From positions 1 through 64,000 of the forward strand of contig NZ_MDDS01000017.1 in the NCBI RefSeq assembly GCF_001721295.1: DNA of 64,000 nt, in the 5' to 3' direction. The notes below the pieces were generated by a model, which did no database searches, was not told the DNA's origin, and was given only the letters and a program-made list of their open reading frames with translations. Below, in pieces: positions 1 to 8,242 of this stretch (its first letter is position 1; every line of letters begins with the position of its first letter). The DNA comes from Sphingomonas turrisvirgatae. GTDB taxonomy: Bacteria > Pseudomonadota > Alphaproteobacteria > Sphingomonadales > Sphingomonadaceae. Position numbers and translations under genes: made by a program.

Positions 1-25
1 GGTTCGAATCCTGTCGCCCCGACCA
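1..25 (+). tRNA. tRNA-Pro, 3' end only (partial)
   Basis: The window opens inside a tRNA: 3' part of the T arm (loop TTCGAAT), then the acceptor strand CGCCCCG, discriminator A and an encoded CCA. An acceptor 5' strand of CGGGGCG is implied. That acceptor and T arm are typical of bacterial tRNA-Pro. The anticodon lies outside the window, so the isoacceptor is unknown and the Pro assignment is by resemblance. Confidence 0.75.
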
Positions 26-155
26 ACTTTTCATCACAGAACCCGATTGCTGAATCGCCTCAAGAGGCGGGTTGCTACGGTAGCCCGTCTGGCGGCGCCG
101 CACCTGACGTGCCCCTGGCGCTTTTTGGCCCCCCCGCCCCCGCGCGCCGGTCGCG

Positions 156-728
156 ATGATCCTGCATCCGCACCCCAATGCCGGCGGCACGATGAACAAT
201 CGCATCGTGCAGGAGCTGTACAAGACCTTCCAGCGCCGCGGGTTCGCCACGTTGCGCTTCAACTTCCGCGGCGTGGGCAAGAGTCAGGGCGTGTTCGACA
301 ACGGCATCGGCGAGCTTTCCGACGCTGCCTCGGCGCTCGACTGGGTGCAGAGCTTCCACCCCGAAGCGTCGACCACTTGGGTAGCCGGCTTCGGCTTTGG
401 CGCGTGGATCGGCATGCAGCTGCTGATGCGGCGGCCGGAGATTCGCGGCTTCATCTCGGTCGCGCCGCCCGCCAACATGTTCGATTTCACCTTCCTCGCC
501 CCCTGCCCATCCAGCGGCATCATCATCCAGGGCGAGAATGACGAGGTGGTCACGCCGGGCGCGGTGCAGAAGCTGGTCGACAAGCTGCGCACGCAAAAGC
601 ACATCACCATCCATCACGATACCATCCCGGGCGCGAACCATTTCTTCGAGCATGAGATGGCGGAGCTGATGGGCAGCGTGGACAAGTATCTCGACATGCG
701 GCTGGATCCGAACTCACCGATCCGCTGA
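156..728 (+). CDS. alpha/beta hydrolase-like protein, N-terminally short and lacking the nucleophile serine
   Basis: A 190-aa protein of the small bacterial alpha/beta hydrolase family. The oxyanion-side motif HPHPNAGGT is at residues 4-12 and a C-terminal GANHFFEHE carries the candidate catalytic His. The nucleophile elbow, normally G-x-S-x-G, reads GFGFG at residues 78-82, so Ser is replaced by Gly (codon ggc at 393-395). From memory, relatives start about 20 residues earlier with an extra beta strand. Here frame 0 is open upstream only to a TGA at 105-107, and the stretch contains C-runs near 129-140 where a frameshift could have removed the true start. No clear Shine-Dalgarno precedes ATG 156. 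It may be a non-catalytic or decaying paralogue. Confidence 0.7.
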   Translation: MILHPHPNAGGTMNNRIVQELYKTFQRRGFATLRFNFRGVGKSQGVFDNGIGELSDAASALDWVQSFHPEASTTWVAGFGFGAWIGMQLLMRRPEIRGFISVAPPANMFDFTFLAPCPSSGIIIQGENDEVVTPGAVQKLVDKLRTQKHITIHHDTIPGANHFFEHEMAELMGSVDKYLDMRLDPNSPIR

Positions 729-803
729 AGATGTGTAGGATGGCGGATCGTCGGGTCGACGTTCCAGCTTGACGCGCCACTCGGCCGCTGATCTACTCAA
801 GCA

Positions 804-827
804 GCGGAAGCCATCGACCGCTTCCGC
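804..827. other. inverted repeat between the hydrolase and the next gene
   Basis: Perfect 8-bp inverted repeat GCGGAAGC / GCTTCCGC with an 8-nt loop, in the 125-bp gap after the hydrolase. No U-tract follows on either side, so it is a weak terminator or a leader structure for the gene at 854. Function inferred only. Confidence 0.3.
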
Positions 828-853
828 GATCGGTTGTAGTGGGAGAGCGTTCG

Positions 854-1246
854 ATGTTTTCCGTCGTCGTAGCACTGGCCATTCAGGCGCCGGTCGTGGC
901 TGATTTGCCTCACTCGAACTCCGACCGGGTCCGCTTCGTCTTTGCGAGCGATGCCCGTGAGGTGACGCTGCCAGTCGAGCAGCCATCGATGCCGGCCGAG
1001 TTCACGACACGCGCTTATCACGACATCGTCAAACGGTGCGGCGGCAAGCGCCTCAGCGCCTGGCAGCGTGGTTCGCGGATCGTGGTCAGCGGGATCAGCG
1101 ACCAAGGGAACGTCGAGCTCGCACGCTGCGTCGAAGCCGCGACCACCGGGCTTTCGCGGATCGTGGTACGCAACAACGTCGCCACGCCGCGACCGGACAA
1201 TCAGGACATTCAACCGCTGCGCACATCGCCGTTGCACGTTCGATAA
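854..1246 (+). CDS. small putative secreted protein of unknown function
   Basis: A 130-aa protein I do not recognise. The start ATG 854 is chosen over an in-frame GTG at 839 because GGGAGAG (841-847) sits 7 nt before it as a ribosome binding site. The first residues (MFSVVVALAIQAPVVA) look like a short signal peptide, so an exported protein is likely. It has two cysteines (in KRCGGK and LARCVE) that could form a disulfide in the periplasm. No catalytic motif is visible. Confidence 0.55.
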   Translation: MFSVVVALAIQAPVVADLPHSNSDRVRFVFASDAREVTLPVEQPSMPAEFTTRAYHDIVKRCGGKRLSAWQRGSRIVVSGISDQGNVELARCVEAATTGLSRIVVRNNVATPRPDNQDIQPLRTSPLHVR

Positions 1247-1318
1247 GGCTGCGGCCGGGAAACGGGCGGTCCAAGTCCGCCTCTTTCGCTGACGTCCATC
1301 TCGTCGCATGATGGTCGG

Positions 1319-1879
1319 ATGAAGCAATCGACCGCAATCAAGTTCGCCGCCGGAGCCGCCGCCGCCGCTGTAGCTGGCCTGTTCATCTATTCGCGCGCGA
1401 CGCGGCCGCCGGTAATCAACGCCAGCGTGCCCGAGCCGGCCAAGCCGGTGGACCTGACGCGCTATGCCGGCAAATGGTTCGAAATCGCGCGCCACGAGAA
1501 CAAGTTCGAAAAGGGCATGGACGCGGTTACCGCCGAATACACGCTGCGCCCGGATGGCAAGGTGGGCGTCCTGAACAGCGGCATCCGCGCCGGCGAGAGC
1601 GAGCGGACAGAAACCGAAGGCCAAGCGATCGTCGCGGACGAGGCTACCAATGCCAAGCTCAAGGTCTCGTTCTTCGGACCGCTCTACACCGGCGACTATT
1701 GGGTGCTGGACCATGGCGACGATTATGACTGGTCAATCGTCGGCGAGCCGAGCGGGCGCTATCTGTGGCTGTTGGCGCGCGATGCGCGTCCCGACCCTGC
1801 GACGTTGCAGGCGCTGCTGATGCGAGTCGAGGCGCTGGGCTACGACCGTTGGGCGCTGCGCATCACGCGGCAGGATTGA
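1319..1879 (+). CDS. lipocalin family protein (Blc-like)
   Basis: A 186-aa bacterial lipocalin. An N-terminal hydrophobic segment (residues about 8-24) serves as signal or membrane anchor; no lipobox Cys is present, so unlike E. coli Blc it is not an obvious lipoprotein. The diagnostic first-strand motif GKWFEIAR is at 51-58, and a later FFGPLYTGDYWVL stretch followed by the final helix matches the family. Lipocalins of this type bind fatty acids or lysophospholipids in the envelope. It stands alone on the plus strand, so context adds nothing. Confidence 0.85.
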   Translation: MKQSTAIKFAAGAAAAAVAGLFIYSRATRPPVINASVPEPAKPVDLTRYAGKWFEIARHENKFEKGMDAVTAEYTLRPDGKVGVLNSGIRAGESERTETEGQAIVADEATNAKLKVSFFGPLYTGDYWVLDHGDDYDWSIVGEPSGRYLWLLARDARPDPATLQALLMRVEALGYDRWALRITRQD

Positions 1880-1927
1880 ACGATCGGCGCATCGACGTGA
1901 GCGTTGCGGCGAGCGCGGCGCGGTAAG

Positions 1928-2104
1928 TCACACGGTCCAGATCGCGACGTTGCCGGCCAGGACGACCGCCGCGATCAGCATGAGAACGCCCTTTCGCCGG
2001 TCACCCCGGCGAAGGATCACCACGCCGCCCCAGATCAGCGCGAACATTCCCGCGACGGCGAGCGCCAGCAGCGTCGAGGCGGCAGGTGAGAGTTGCATCG
2101 GCAT
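1928..2104 (-). CDS. two-TM mini-protein (58 aa)
   Basis: A short ORF not masked by another gene. Translation gives 58 residues: hydrophobic helix about 10-31, basic turn LRRGDRRKG (31-39), second hydrophobic helix 40-56. The ATG at 2104 is preceded by AGGGGC at suitable spacing; an ATG two codons later is also possible. The helix-basic loop-helix plan with the positive loop predicts an inner-membrane hairpin with a cytoplasmic loop. Function unknown. It lies between lipocalin (+) and the flavin reductase (+), convergent with the former. Confidence 0.6.
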   Translation of the reverse strand: MPMQLSPAASTLLALAVAGMFALIWGGVVILRRGDRRKGVLMLIAAVVLAGNVAIWTV

Positions 2105-2217
2105 GGCGCTGCCCCTAACGCGAAGCCGAGATTGCGTCGAGCAAAGGCTTATTTGCGATTTGTTCGCAACAGTCTGCTGCTATAGGGCGCGCCAACAACC
2201 CAATCGTCAGGATTCTT

Positions 2218-3048
2218 GTGCTCGTGAGCGATCGTAACGCCATTCCCCTTGCACCGTCGGCGGCGCTGACGGTGGAAACCGTGCTGAGCGTGCGGCACTG
2301 GAACGAGCATCTGTTCAGCTTCACCATCACCCGTCCGCAAAGCTTCCGCTTTCGCTCGGGCGAATTCGTGATGCTGGGCCTGCCGGCCGACGTTGCAAAT
2401 CCGGGGGGGCGCCCGCTGCTGCGCGCCTATTCGGTCGCCAGCCCCGCCTGGGCGGAGGAGCTGGAGTTCCTGTCGATCAAGGTGCCGGACGGTCCGCTGA
2501 CGTCGAAGCTGCAGCTGATCCAGCCGGGCGACCAGCTGTTCCTGGGGCGCAAGCCGACGGGCACGCTGGTGACGGACGCGCTGCTGCCGGGCAAGCGGCT
2601 GTTCTTCCTGTCGACCGGCACGGGCCTTGCGCCATTCCTCAGCTTGGCGCGGGACCCCGACGTCTATGAGATGTTCGATCAGGTTCAGCTGGTCCACTCG
2701 GTGCGCCGCGTCAGCGACCTGGCATTCCGCGAAGAGCTTGAGGCACAACTCGCCGGCGATCCGCTGGTGCAGGATCAGGCGCTGGTGCAGTTCAGCTACC
2801 TGCCCACCGTGACGCGCGAGCCTTTTCCGGTGAACCAGCGGATCGGCACGCTGATCGAGAATGGCGGCCTGTTCGGCCCGCAGACCGTTGGCGAAAAGCG
2901 CCTGAACCCGGAAACGGATCGCGTGATGATGTGCGGGAGCATGGAGATGATCAAGGATCTCTCCGCGCAGCTCGAGGCGCTGGGATTCGAGGAAGGGTCG
3001 AACAACAAACCCGGTACCTATGTCATCGAGCGCGCGTTCGTCGGCTGA
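2218..3048 (+). CDS. fpr: ferredoxin--NADP+ reductase
   Basis: A 276-aa flavoprotein moving electrons between NADPH and ferredoxin or flavodoxin. The FAD-binding beta barrel carries the RAYSVAS signature, followed by the NADP-binding motif STGTGLAPFLS and the C-terminal MMCGSMEMI segment. Length and order match the bacterial subclass (about 260 aa). The start is GTG 2218, preceded by CAGGA about 6 nt upstream; GTG 2224 is an alternative. It is monocistronic, with a convergent dehydratase downstream. Likely roles are supply of reduced ferredoxin for Fe-S assembly and oxidative stress defence (family knowledge). Confidence 0.92.
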   Translation: MLVSDRNAIPLAPSAALTVETVLSVRHWNEHLFSFTITRPQSFRFRSGEFVMLGLPADVANPGGRPLLRAYSVASPAWAEELEFLSIKVPDGPLTSKLQLIQPGDQLFLGRKPTGTLVTDALLPGKRLFFLSTGTGLAPFLSLARDPDVYEMFDQVQLVHSVRRVSDLAFREELEAQLAGDPLVQDQALVQFSYLPTVTREPFPVNQRIGTLIENGGLFGPQTVGEKRLNPETDRVMMCGSMEMIKDLSAQLEALGFEEGSNNKPGTYVIERAFVG

Positions 3049-3105
3049 GCCGACACTGGACCGCCATTGGACCTGACTGCCGGCGAAGCAGCCCGCCGTT
3101 AACCG

Positions 3106-4074
3106 TCAGTCGTTGCCGGACAAGATGCGCGCATAGGCCTGGGGGTCGGCATTGCCGCCGCTCAGCACCACGAGCGTATCGCTCGTCGGATCGACTTTGC
3201 CGGCCAGCAGCGCGGCCAGCGCGGCCGCACCACCGGGCTCGACCACCAGGCGCAGCTTGGCGGCTGCCCAGCGTTGCGCATGGCGGATTTCAGCTTCGGT
3301 GACGGTGACTCCGGTCGCGCCACGCCGCGAGAGAACGTCGAAGGTCAGTTGCGCCGGCTGAAAGGTCTGAAGCGCGTCGCAGGCAGTCGCAGGCGGCGAA
3401 TCGCCGACCGATTCGATCCAGCCGGCGGCGAGGCTTCGGTTGACGTCGTCCCATCCTTCGGGTTCGACGATAACGGTTTGTGCTTCGGGCAGCGCCAGCG
3501 TCACGCCGGCGGCAAGACCGCCCCCGCCGCATGGCACGATGACGCGCGTCGGATCTGGCAGCTTCATCTCCGCACACTGCGTGAGGACTTCGATGGCGAG
3601 GCTCCCCTGCCCTTCGATGATCCACGGATCGTCGAAAGGCGGCACCAGCGTCGCGCCACGGGCATGGGCCAAGTGACCGGCAATCCTGATGCGGTCTTCC
3701 TTCATCCGATCATAGGCGACGACTTCAGCGCCCAGTGCGAGCGTCGCTTCCCGTTTTGCCGCCGGTGCGTCCGACGGCATGACGATCACCGCCGGCATGC
3801 CGAGCCGCCTCGCCGCCCAAGCGACGCCCTGCGCGTGATTCCCCGAGGAGTAGGCGACGACCCCCTTGTCGCGCATGGCCGGATCGATGGCGGTCAGCCG
3901 GTGCCACGCGCCACGAATCTTGAATGCGCCGATTGGCTGAAGCGATTCAGCCTTGAACAGGACCGGAACGCCGCGAACCGGCGCAACGAACAGCGGCGTC
4001 GGCGGTAGAATGGCTGCGATCTTCGCCGCCGCGTCGCGCACGCCCGCCCGGGTTGGCTGTCGCAGAATCGTCAC
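3106..4074 (-). CDS. PLP-dependent threonine/serine dehydratase
   Basis: A 322-aa fold-type II PLP enzyme. The Schiff-base Lys lies in IGAFKIRGA (about residue 52), the substrate loop is SSGNHAQG, and the phosphate-binding Gly loop is PCGGGGLAAG. It lacks the C-terminal ACT-like domain of biosynthetic IlvA, so it is the short, catabolic or racemase-like type: deamination of threonine or serine to 2-oxoacids, or serine racemization. The sequence alone does not separate these. Divergent from the ornithine decarboxylase gene; the shared 146-bp gap should hold both promoters. Confidence 0.85.
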   Translation of the reverse strand: MTILRQPTRAGVRDAAAKIAAILPPTPLFVAPVRGVPVLFKAESLQPIGAFKIRGAWHRLTAIDPAMRDKGVVAYSSGNHAQGVAWAARRLGMPAVIVMPSDAPAAKREATLALGAEVVAYDRMKEDRIRIAGHLAHARGATLVPPFDDPWIIEGQGSLAIEVLTQCAEMKLPDPTRVIVPCGGGGLAAGVTLALPEAQTVIVEPEGWDDVNRSLAAGWIESVGDSPPATACDALQTFQPAQLTFDVLSRRGATGVTVTEAEIRHAQRWAAAKLRLVVEPGGAAALAALLAGKVDPTSDTLVVLSGGNADPQAYARILSGND

Positions 4075-4220
4075 ATGTCACCTTGGCCTGAAAAAGGGGG
4101 GCAGAATCGCTTTACATGGGGGGACCCCGACCCTAAATGACCCCTCCGCTGCCCCATGGGACTTCCACCGCAAGGCAGTGTTTTCACCGTATGCCGAAAG
4201 GCAGTTGGAGGTCCCTTGAG

Positions 4221-5432
4221 TTGCACAAGCATCATAGCGCGCTCGGGCTAGCGAAAGCCCTTCGTCCCGTCGAGCCGGTAACGCTCGTTCGTCCGCATGC
4301 CGCGAAGCGTGCTGCCCGATTCTTCGTCGAGAAGTTTCCCGGGACGACGATGTATGCCGTCAAGGCGAACCCTTCCCCCGAGCTCCTGCAGATCCTGTGG
4401 GACGCCGGCGTGACGCATTATGACGTCGCGTCGATCGGCGAGGTGCGCATGGCGCGCCGCGCGCTGCCCAAGGCGACCTTGTGCTTCATGCACCCGGTCA
4501 AGGCCGAGGAAGCGATCGAGGAAGCGTATTACGTCCATGGCGTACGCACGTTCAGCCTTGATACGATGGACGAGCTGGAGAAGATCGTGCGCGCCACGCG
4601 CGGCGCGCAGGACCTGAACCTGTGCGTGCGCATTCGCGTATCGTCGGATCATTCCAAGCTCAGCCTCGCGTCCAAGTTCGGCGCGGAGCCGGAAGATGTG
4701 GCCGAACTGCTGGTCGCCACCCGCCAGGCAGCCGACGCGCTGGGCATCTGCTTCCATGTGGGTTCGCAGGCGATGACGCCCGCCGCCTATAGCGAGGCGA
4801 TGGAGCGCGTTCGCATCGCGATCGTCGCGTCGTCGGTCACGGTCGACATCGTGGACGTGGGTGGCGGATTCCCGTCCTCCTATCCCGGCATGGAGCCGCC
4901 GCCGCTCGAGACCTATTTCGGCGTCATCCACAACGCGTTCGAGAATCTGCCGATCTCGTACAGCGCGGAACTGTGGTGCGAGCCGGGCCGGGCATTGTGC
5001 GCGGAATATTCGAGCCTGATCGTACGGGTCGAGAAGCGCCGCGGTGACGAGCTCTACATCAACGATGGCGCCTATGGCGCGTTGTTCGATGCGGCGCATG
5101 TCGGCTGGCGCTTTCCGGTCACGCTGCTGCGTGACGGCGAAGCTTCGGATGAAGTGACCGAGTTCAGCTTCTATGGCCCGACCTGCGACGACATGGACCA
5201 TATGGCCGGCCCGTTCGAGCTGCCTGCTGACGTCCAGGCCGGTGATTATATCGAAGTCGGGATGCTGGGCGCCTATGGCTGTGCGATGCGCACCGCGTTC
5301 AACGGCTTCGGGTCGGACATGGTCCATGAAGTGACCGACGAGCCGATGGCGACGCTCTATTCGGGCATCGCGATCGAGCGGCCAAGCAACGTCGTGAGCC
5401 TGGACCAGTTCAAGCGCCGCGCACGCCGCTAA
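4221..5432 (+). CDS. ornithine decarboxylase (group IV, alanine-racemase fold)
   Basis: About 403 aa; converts ornithine (possibly also lysine) to putrescine, the first polyamine step. The PLP Lys is in YAVKANPSPE, with the HVGSQ loop, glycine loop VGGGFPSSYPG, phosphate site EPGRAL and the catalytic Cys in YGPTCDDMD. The frame is open upstream to ATG 4137. I prefer TTG 4221 because GGAGG (4207-4211) precedes it at about 9 nt and MHKHHSALGLAKALRP fits the family N-terminus; ATG 4191 is the alternative. Followed by a strong intrinsic terminator. Confidence 0.88.
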   Translation: MHKHHSALGLAKALRPVEPVTLVRPHAAKRAARFFVEKFPGTTMYAVKANPSPELLQILWDAGVTHYDVASIGEVRMARRALPKATLCFMHPVKAEEAIEEAYYVHGVRTFSLDTMDELEKIVRATRGAQDLNLCVRIRVSSDHSKLSLASKFGAEPEDVAELLVATRQAADALGICFHVGSQAMTPAAYSEAMERVRIAIVASSVTVDIVDVGGGFPSSYPGMEPPPLETYFGVIHNAFENLPISYSAELWCEPGRALCAEYSSLIVRVEKRRGDELYINDGAYGALFDAAHVGWRFPVTLLRDGEASDEVTEFSFYGPTCDDMDHMAGPFELPADVQAGDYIEVGMLGAYGCAMRTAFNGFGSDMVHEVTDEPMATLYSGIAIERPSNVVSLDQFKRRARR

Positions 5433-5457
5433 GCCGATCCGTCACGTCAAAAGAAAA

Positions 5458-5488
5458 GGCCGCTGCCTGCGAGGGCAGCGGCCTTTTT
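5458..5488 (+). terminator. intrinsic terminator after ornithine decarboxylase
   Basis: Perfect 10-bp GC hairpin GGCCGCTGCC / GGCAGCGGCC with a 6-nt loop, followed by TTTTT. It lies 25 bp after the decarboxylase stop. An A-rich stretch on its other side (AAAAGAAAA) makes it plausibly bidirectional for the convergent DUF6481 gene. Confidence 0.93.
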
Positions 5489-5508
5489 CGTTCACCGCAC
5501 TGGCGCGG

Positions 5509-5883
5509 TCAGCGCTGGGCGCGAGCCTTGCGCGCTGCGTAGCGCGCGTCGCGTGCAGCTTTCATTTCGGCCGCACTGGGCGGCTTGAGGCGCGCTTCCT
5601 TCAGGGCTGCCGCCTCGGCAGCTTCGGCCTCTTCCTGCGCCTTGCGCGCGGCTTCAGCTTCCTTCAGCGCCTTCTTCTCGGCCTTGGCCTGTGCGAGCGC
5701 CTCTGCCTTGGCGGCGCGCTCGGCGGCCAGCGCCTGCTCACGTGCCTCGGCAGTCTTACGGCGCTCTTCCAACACGGCAGGGTCTACCGCAGGCTTGTTA
5801 CGGAGCATCTCCAGCGCCTTCTGCTTTGCCTTGGCAGCGGCGGCGGTACGGTCTTGAAATGAGGGTTCCCGGTAAGAGGGCAT
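5509..5883 (-). CDS. DUF6481-type Ala/Lys/Glu-rich coiled-coil protein
   Basis: A 124-aa, highly charged protein. Its middle (about residues 15-100) is an almost uninterrupted Ala-Lys-Glu-Arg helix with heptad-like spacing and its ends are basic (YAARKARAQR). The start MPSYREPSF at 5883 is preferred over an upstream in-frame ATG at 5946 because GGGA precedes it and MPSYREPSFQDR is the conserved beginning I associate with this family. Function unknown; the composition suggests nucleic-acid or ribosome association. It sits after adk, where rpsM would normally begin. Confidence 0.7.
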   Translation of the reverse strand: MPSYREPSFQDRTAAAAKAKQKALEMLRNKPAVDPAVLEERRKTAEAREQALAAERAAKAEALAQAKAEKKALKEAEAARKAQEEAEAAEAAALKEARLKPPSAAEMKAARDARYAARKARAQR

Positions 5884-6055
5884 GTATGTTCCCGAATAGT
5901 TAGGCCTGGCATTGCGGAACACGGACCATGGGTGGTCCGAGCGCAAAAACGACGTCGCGCACGTGGCGCGATACGCACGAGCAGGGCTTTAGGACATTTT
6001 GGCCGCGCCCGCCACCCCGTAGCGAGGCGCGGGTTACAAGACCGATCGGGCGGCG

Positions 6056-6706
6056 CTAAGCGCGGCCGTCCAGGATCGCCTCGATCGCATCCGTGACATG
6101 CGCGATATCGGCCATGCCATCGACACGCTTCACCAGGCCACGCGCCTCGTAGATCGGCAGGATCGGTGCAGTCTTGGCGCGATACTCCGCCATGCGGGTG
6201 CGGACGGTCTCTTCGTTGTCGTCGGGGCGGCGCTTGAACTCGTGCCCGCCGCACGCGTCGCATGTGTCCGCCACGGCCGGCAGCTTGAAGGCGTCGTGAT
6301 AGCCCTGACCGCAAGACGCGCATGTGAACCGGCCGGTGATCCGCTCCACCAGCGCATCCTCGTCAACGACCAACTCGATCACATGATCGAGCGAGCGACC
6401 CCGTTCGGCAAGGATCTGATCCAGCGACTCGGCCTGGGCAGCCGTACGGGGATAGCCATCGAAGATCGCGCCTGCTTCGCCCAACTGATCCAGCCGTTCC
6501 CCGATCAGCGCGCTGACGATCGCGTCGCTGACCAGTTCTCCTGCCTCCATCACCGCCTTGGCCTGAAGCCCCACCGGCGTGCCGGCCTTGACCGCCGCAC
6601 GCAGCATGTCGCCGGTCGAGAGCTGGACCATGCCGCGCTCGTTCTCCAGCCGCGACGCCTGGGTGCCCTTGCCCGCTCCCGGCGGCCCCAACAGGATGAT
6701 GTTCAA
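6056..6706 (-). CDS. adk: adenylate kinase (long, zinc-type lid)
   Basis: A 216-aa enzyme interconverting ATP + AMP and 2 ADP. The P-loop GPPGAGKGTQ is at residues 7-16, the AMP site is STGDMLRAA, and FDGYPRT follows. The lid domain has four cysteines (CASC and CDAC pairs), the zinc-binding variant rather than the E. coli His/Ser/Asp lid. It lies 39 bp downstream of secY, the usual end of the spc operon. The genes that normally follow (rpsM, rpsK, rpoA, rplQ) are absent here. Confidence 0.96.
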   Translation of the reverse strand: MNIILLGPPGAGKGTQASRLENERGMVQLSTGDMLRAAVKAGTPVGLQAKAVMEAGELVSDAIVSALIGERLDQLGEAGAIFDGYPRTAAQAESLDQILAERGRSLDHVIELVVDEDALVERITGRFTCASCGQGYHDAFKLPAVADTCDACGGHEFKRRPDDNEETVRTRMAEYRAKTAPILPIYEARGLVKRVDGMADIAHVTDAIEAILDGRA

Positions 6707-6745
6707 CAGACTTCCCCTCTGCTCGCCGCCGTCCGGCGGGCCTCC

Positions 6746-8110
6746 TTAACGGAGGCGGCCGCCCTTCAGCTTCGCCTTCTTGATCAAGTCGCCATACTGG
6801 TGCGCCAGCAAGTGCGACTGGATCTGAGTCACCGTGTCCATGGTCACGTTGACGACGATGAGCAAGCTCGTTCCGCCAAGATAGAAGGGAATCGATAGCG
6901 CCGATACGAGATATTCCGGCAGCAGGCAGATGATCGTCAGGTACGCCGCGCCGATCACGGTGATGCGCGTGAGCACATAATCGAAATAGGCCTCGGTGTT
7001 CTTGCCCGGGCGGATGCCGGGGATGAACCCACCATAGCGCTTGAGGTTGTCAGCCGTCTCTTCCGGATTGAACACCACGGCGGTGTAGAAGAACGAGAAG
7101 AAGATGATCCCGGCCGCATAGAGCGCCATGTAGATCGGCGAACCATGCTGCAGATACTGGTTCAGGCTGATGATGAGGTCGCTGCCCCAACCCTCGCCCG
7201 CCTGGGCCTGCCCTGCGAACTGGCTGACCGTCAGCGGCATCAGCAGCAGCGAGCTCGCGAAGATCGGCGGGATGACGCCGGCGGTGTTGATCTTGAGCGG
7301 CAGGTGGGTGCGCTCCGACTGAACGCCGCGCTGGGTCTGACGCTTGGGATACTGGATCAGGATACGGCGCTGCGCCCGCTCCATGAAGCAGATGAACAGG
7401 ATGAGACCCGCGACGGCCACGATGACCGCGACCAGCGTGACCGGGTTCATGCTACCCGTGCGGCCGCCCTCGAACAGCTGGACCAGCGTGGTCGGCAGAT
7501 GCGCGACGATGCCGGCCATGATGATGAGCGAAATGCCGTTGCCGACGCCGCGGCTGGTGATCTGCTCACCCAGCCACATGAGGAACATGGTGCCGCCGAT
7601 AAGGCTGATGACCGCAGCGACGCGGAACAGCAGGCCGGGCTCGACCACGGGGGCAAGCCCCTGGTTGGCGCCGAGCGTCTCCAGACCCACCGCGATCACC
7701 CAGCCCTGCACCGCGGTCAGCGCGACCGTGCCATAGCGGGTATATTGGTTGAGCTTCTTGCGCCCGCTTTCGCCTTCCTTCTTGATCGCGGCGAGCTGCG
7801 GCGACAGCGAGGTCGCCAGCTGCACCACGATCGAGGCAGTGATGTACGGCATCACGCCAAGCGCGATGACGCTCATGCGCTCAAGCGCGCCGCCCGAGAA
7901 GGTGTTGAAGAAATCGAGCACGCCACCCTGGGTGCGCTGCGCCAGCAAGCCGAGCTGCGTAGGATCGACACCCGGCAGCGGCACATAGGACAGCATCCGG
8001 AAGATGATCAGCGCGCCGAGCGTGAACCACAGGCGCTTCTTGAGTTCAGTCGCCTGTCCGAACTTGGACAGGTTGAGGCCGGATGCCATTGAGTCGGCTG
8101 CGGATGCCAT
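6746..8110 (-). CDS. secY: protein translocase subunit SecY
   Basis: A 454-aa channel subunit of the SecYEG translocon with ten expected transmembrane segments. Recognisable parts are the plug-proximal PLPGVDPTQL loop, the TM5-6 loop with RRILIQYPKRQ and the C-terminal cytoplasmic loop with GGFIPGIRPGKNTEAYFD. Starts at MASAADSMASGL (8110) or the internal Met at 8089. Separated from rplO by 132 bp holding a nested hairpin. Essential inner-membrane protein. Confidence 0.97.
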   Translation of the reverse strand: MASAADSMASGLNLSKFGQATELKKRLWFTLGALIIFRMLSYVPLPGVDPTQLGLLAQRTQGGVLDFFNTFSGGALERMSVIALGVMPYITASIVVQLATSLSPQLAAIKKEGESGRKKLNQYTRYGTVALTAVQGWVIAVGLETLGANQGLAPVVEPGLLFRVAAVISLIGGTMFLMWLGEQITSRGVGNGISLIIMAGIVAHLPTTLVQLFEGGRTGSMNPVTLVAVIVAVAGLILFICFMERAQRRILIQYPKRQTQRGVQSERTHLPLKINTAGVIPPIFASSLLLMPLTVSQFAGQAQAGEGWGSDLIISLNQYLQHGSPIYMALYAAGIIFFSFFYTAVVFNPEETADNLKRYGGFIPGIRPGKNTEAYFDYVLTRITVIGAAYLTIICLLPEYLVSALSIPFYLGGTSLLIVVNVTMDTVTQIQSHLLAHQYGDLIKKAKLKGGRLR

Positions 8111-8133
8111 TAACGATTATCCCGGAAACCAAA

Positions 8134-8166
8134 GCGGCGGAGAAGCGTTCAACGCTACCCCGCCGC
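8134..8166. other. nested hairpin between rplO and secY
   Basis: Nested inverted repeats in the 132-bp rplO-secY gap: outer GCGGCGG / CCGCCGC enclosing AGCGTT / AACGCT. No U-tract follows in the secY direction, so it looks like an intercistronic mRNA processing or stability element, or a weak attenuator, rather than a full terminator. Confidence 0.45.
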
Positions 8167-8242
8167 CCATATAGGTTACTGTTGGAACAGGGCAATGCGT
8201 AAGCGCCGCCCCGTCCACAGCTAAAGTCAGGCCCAGAGCAGC

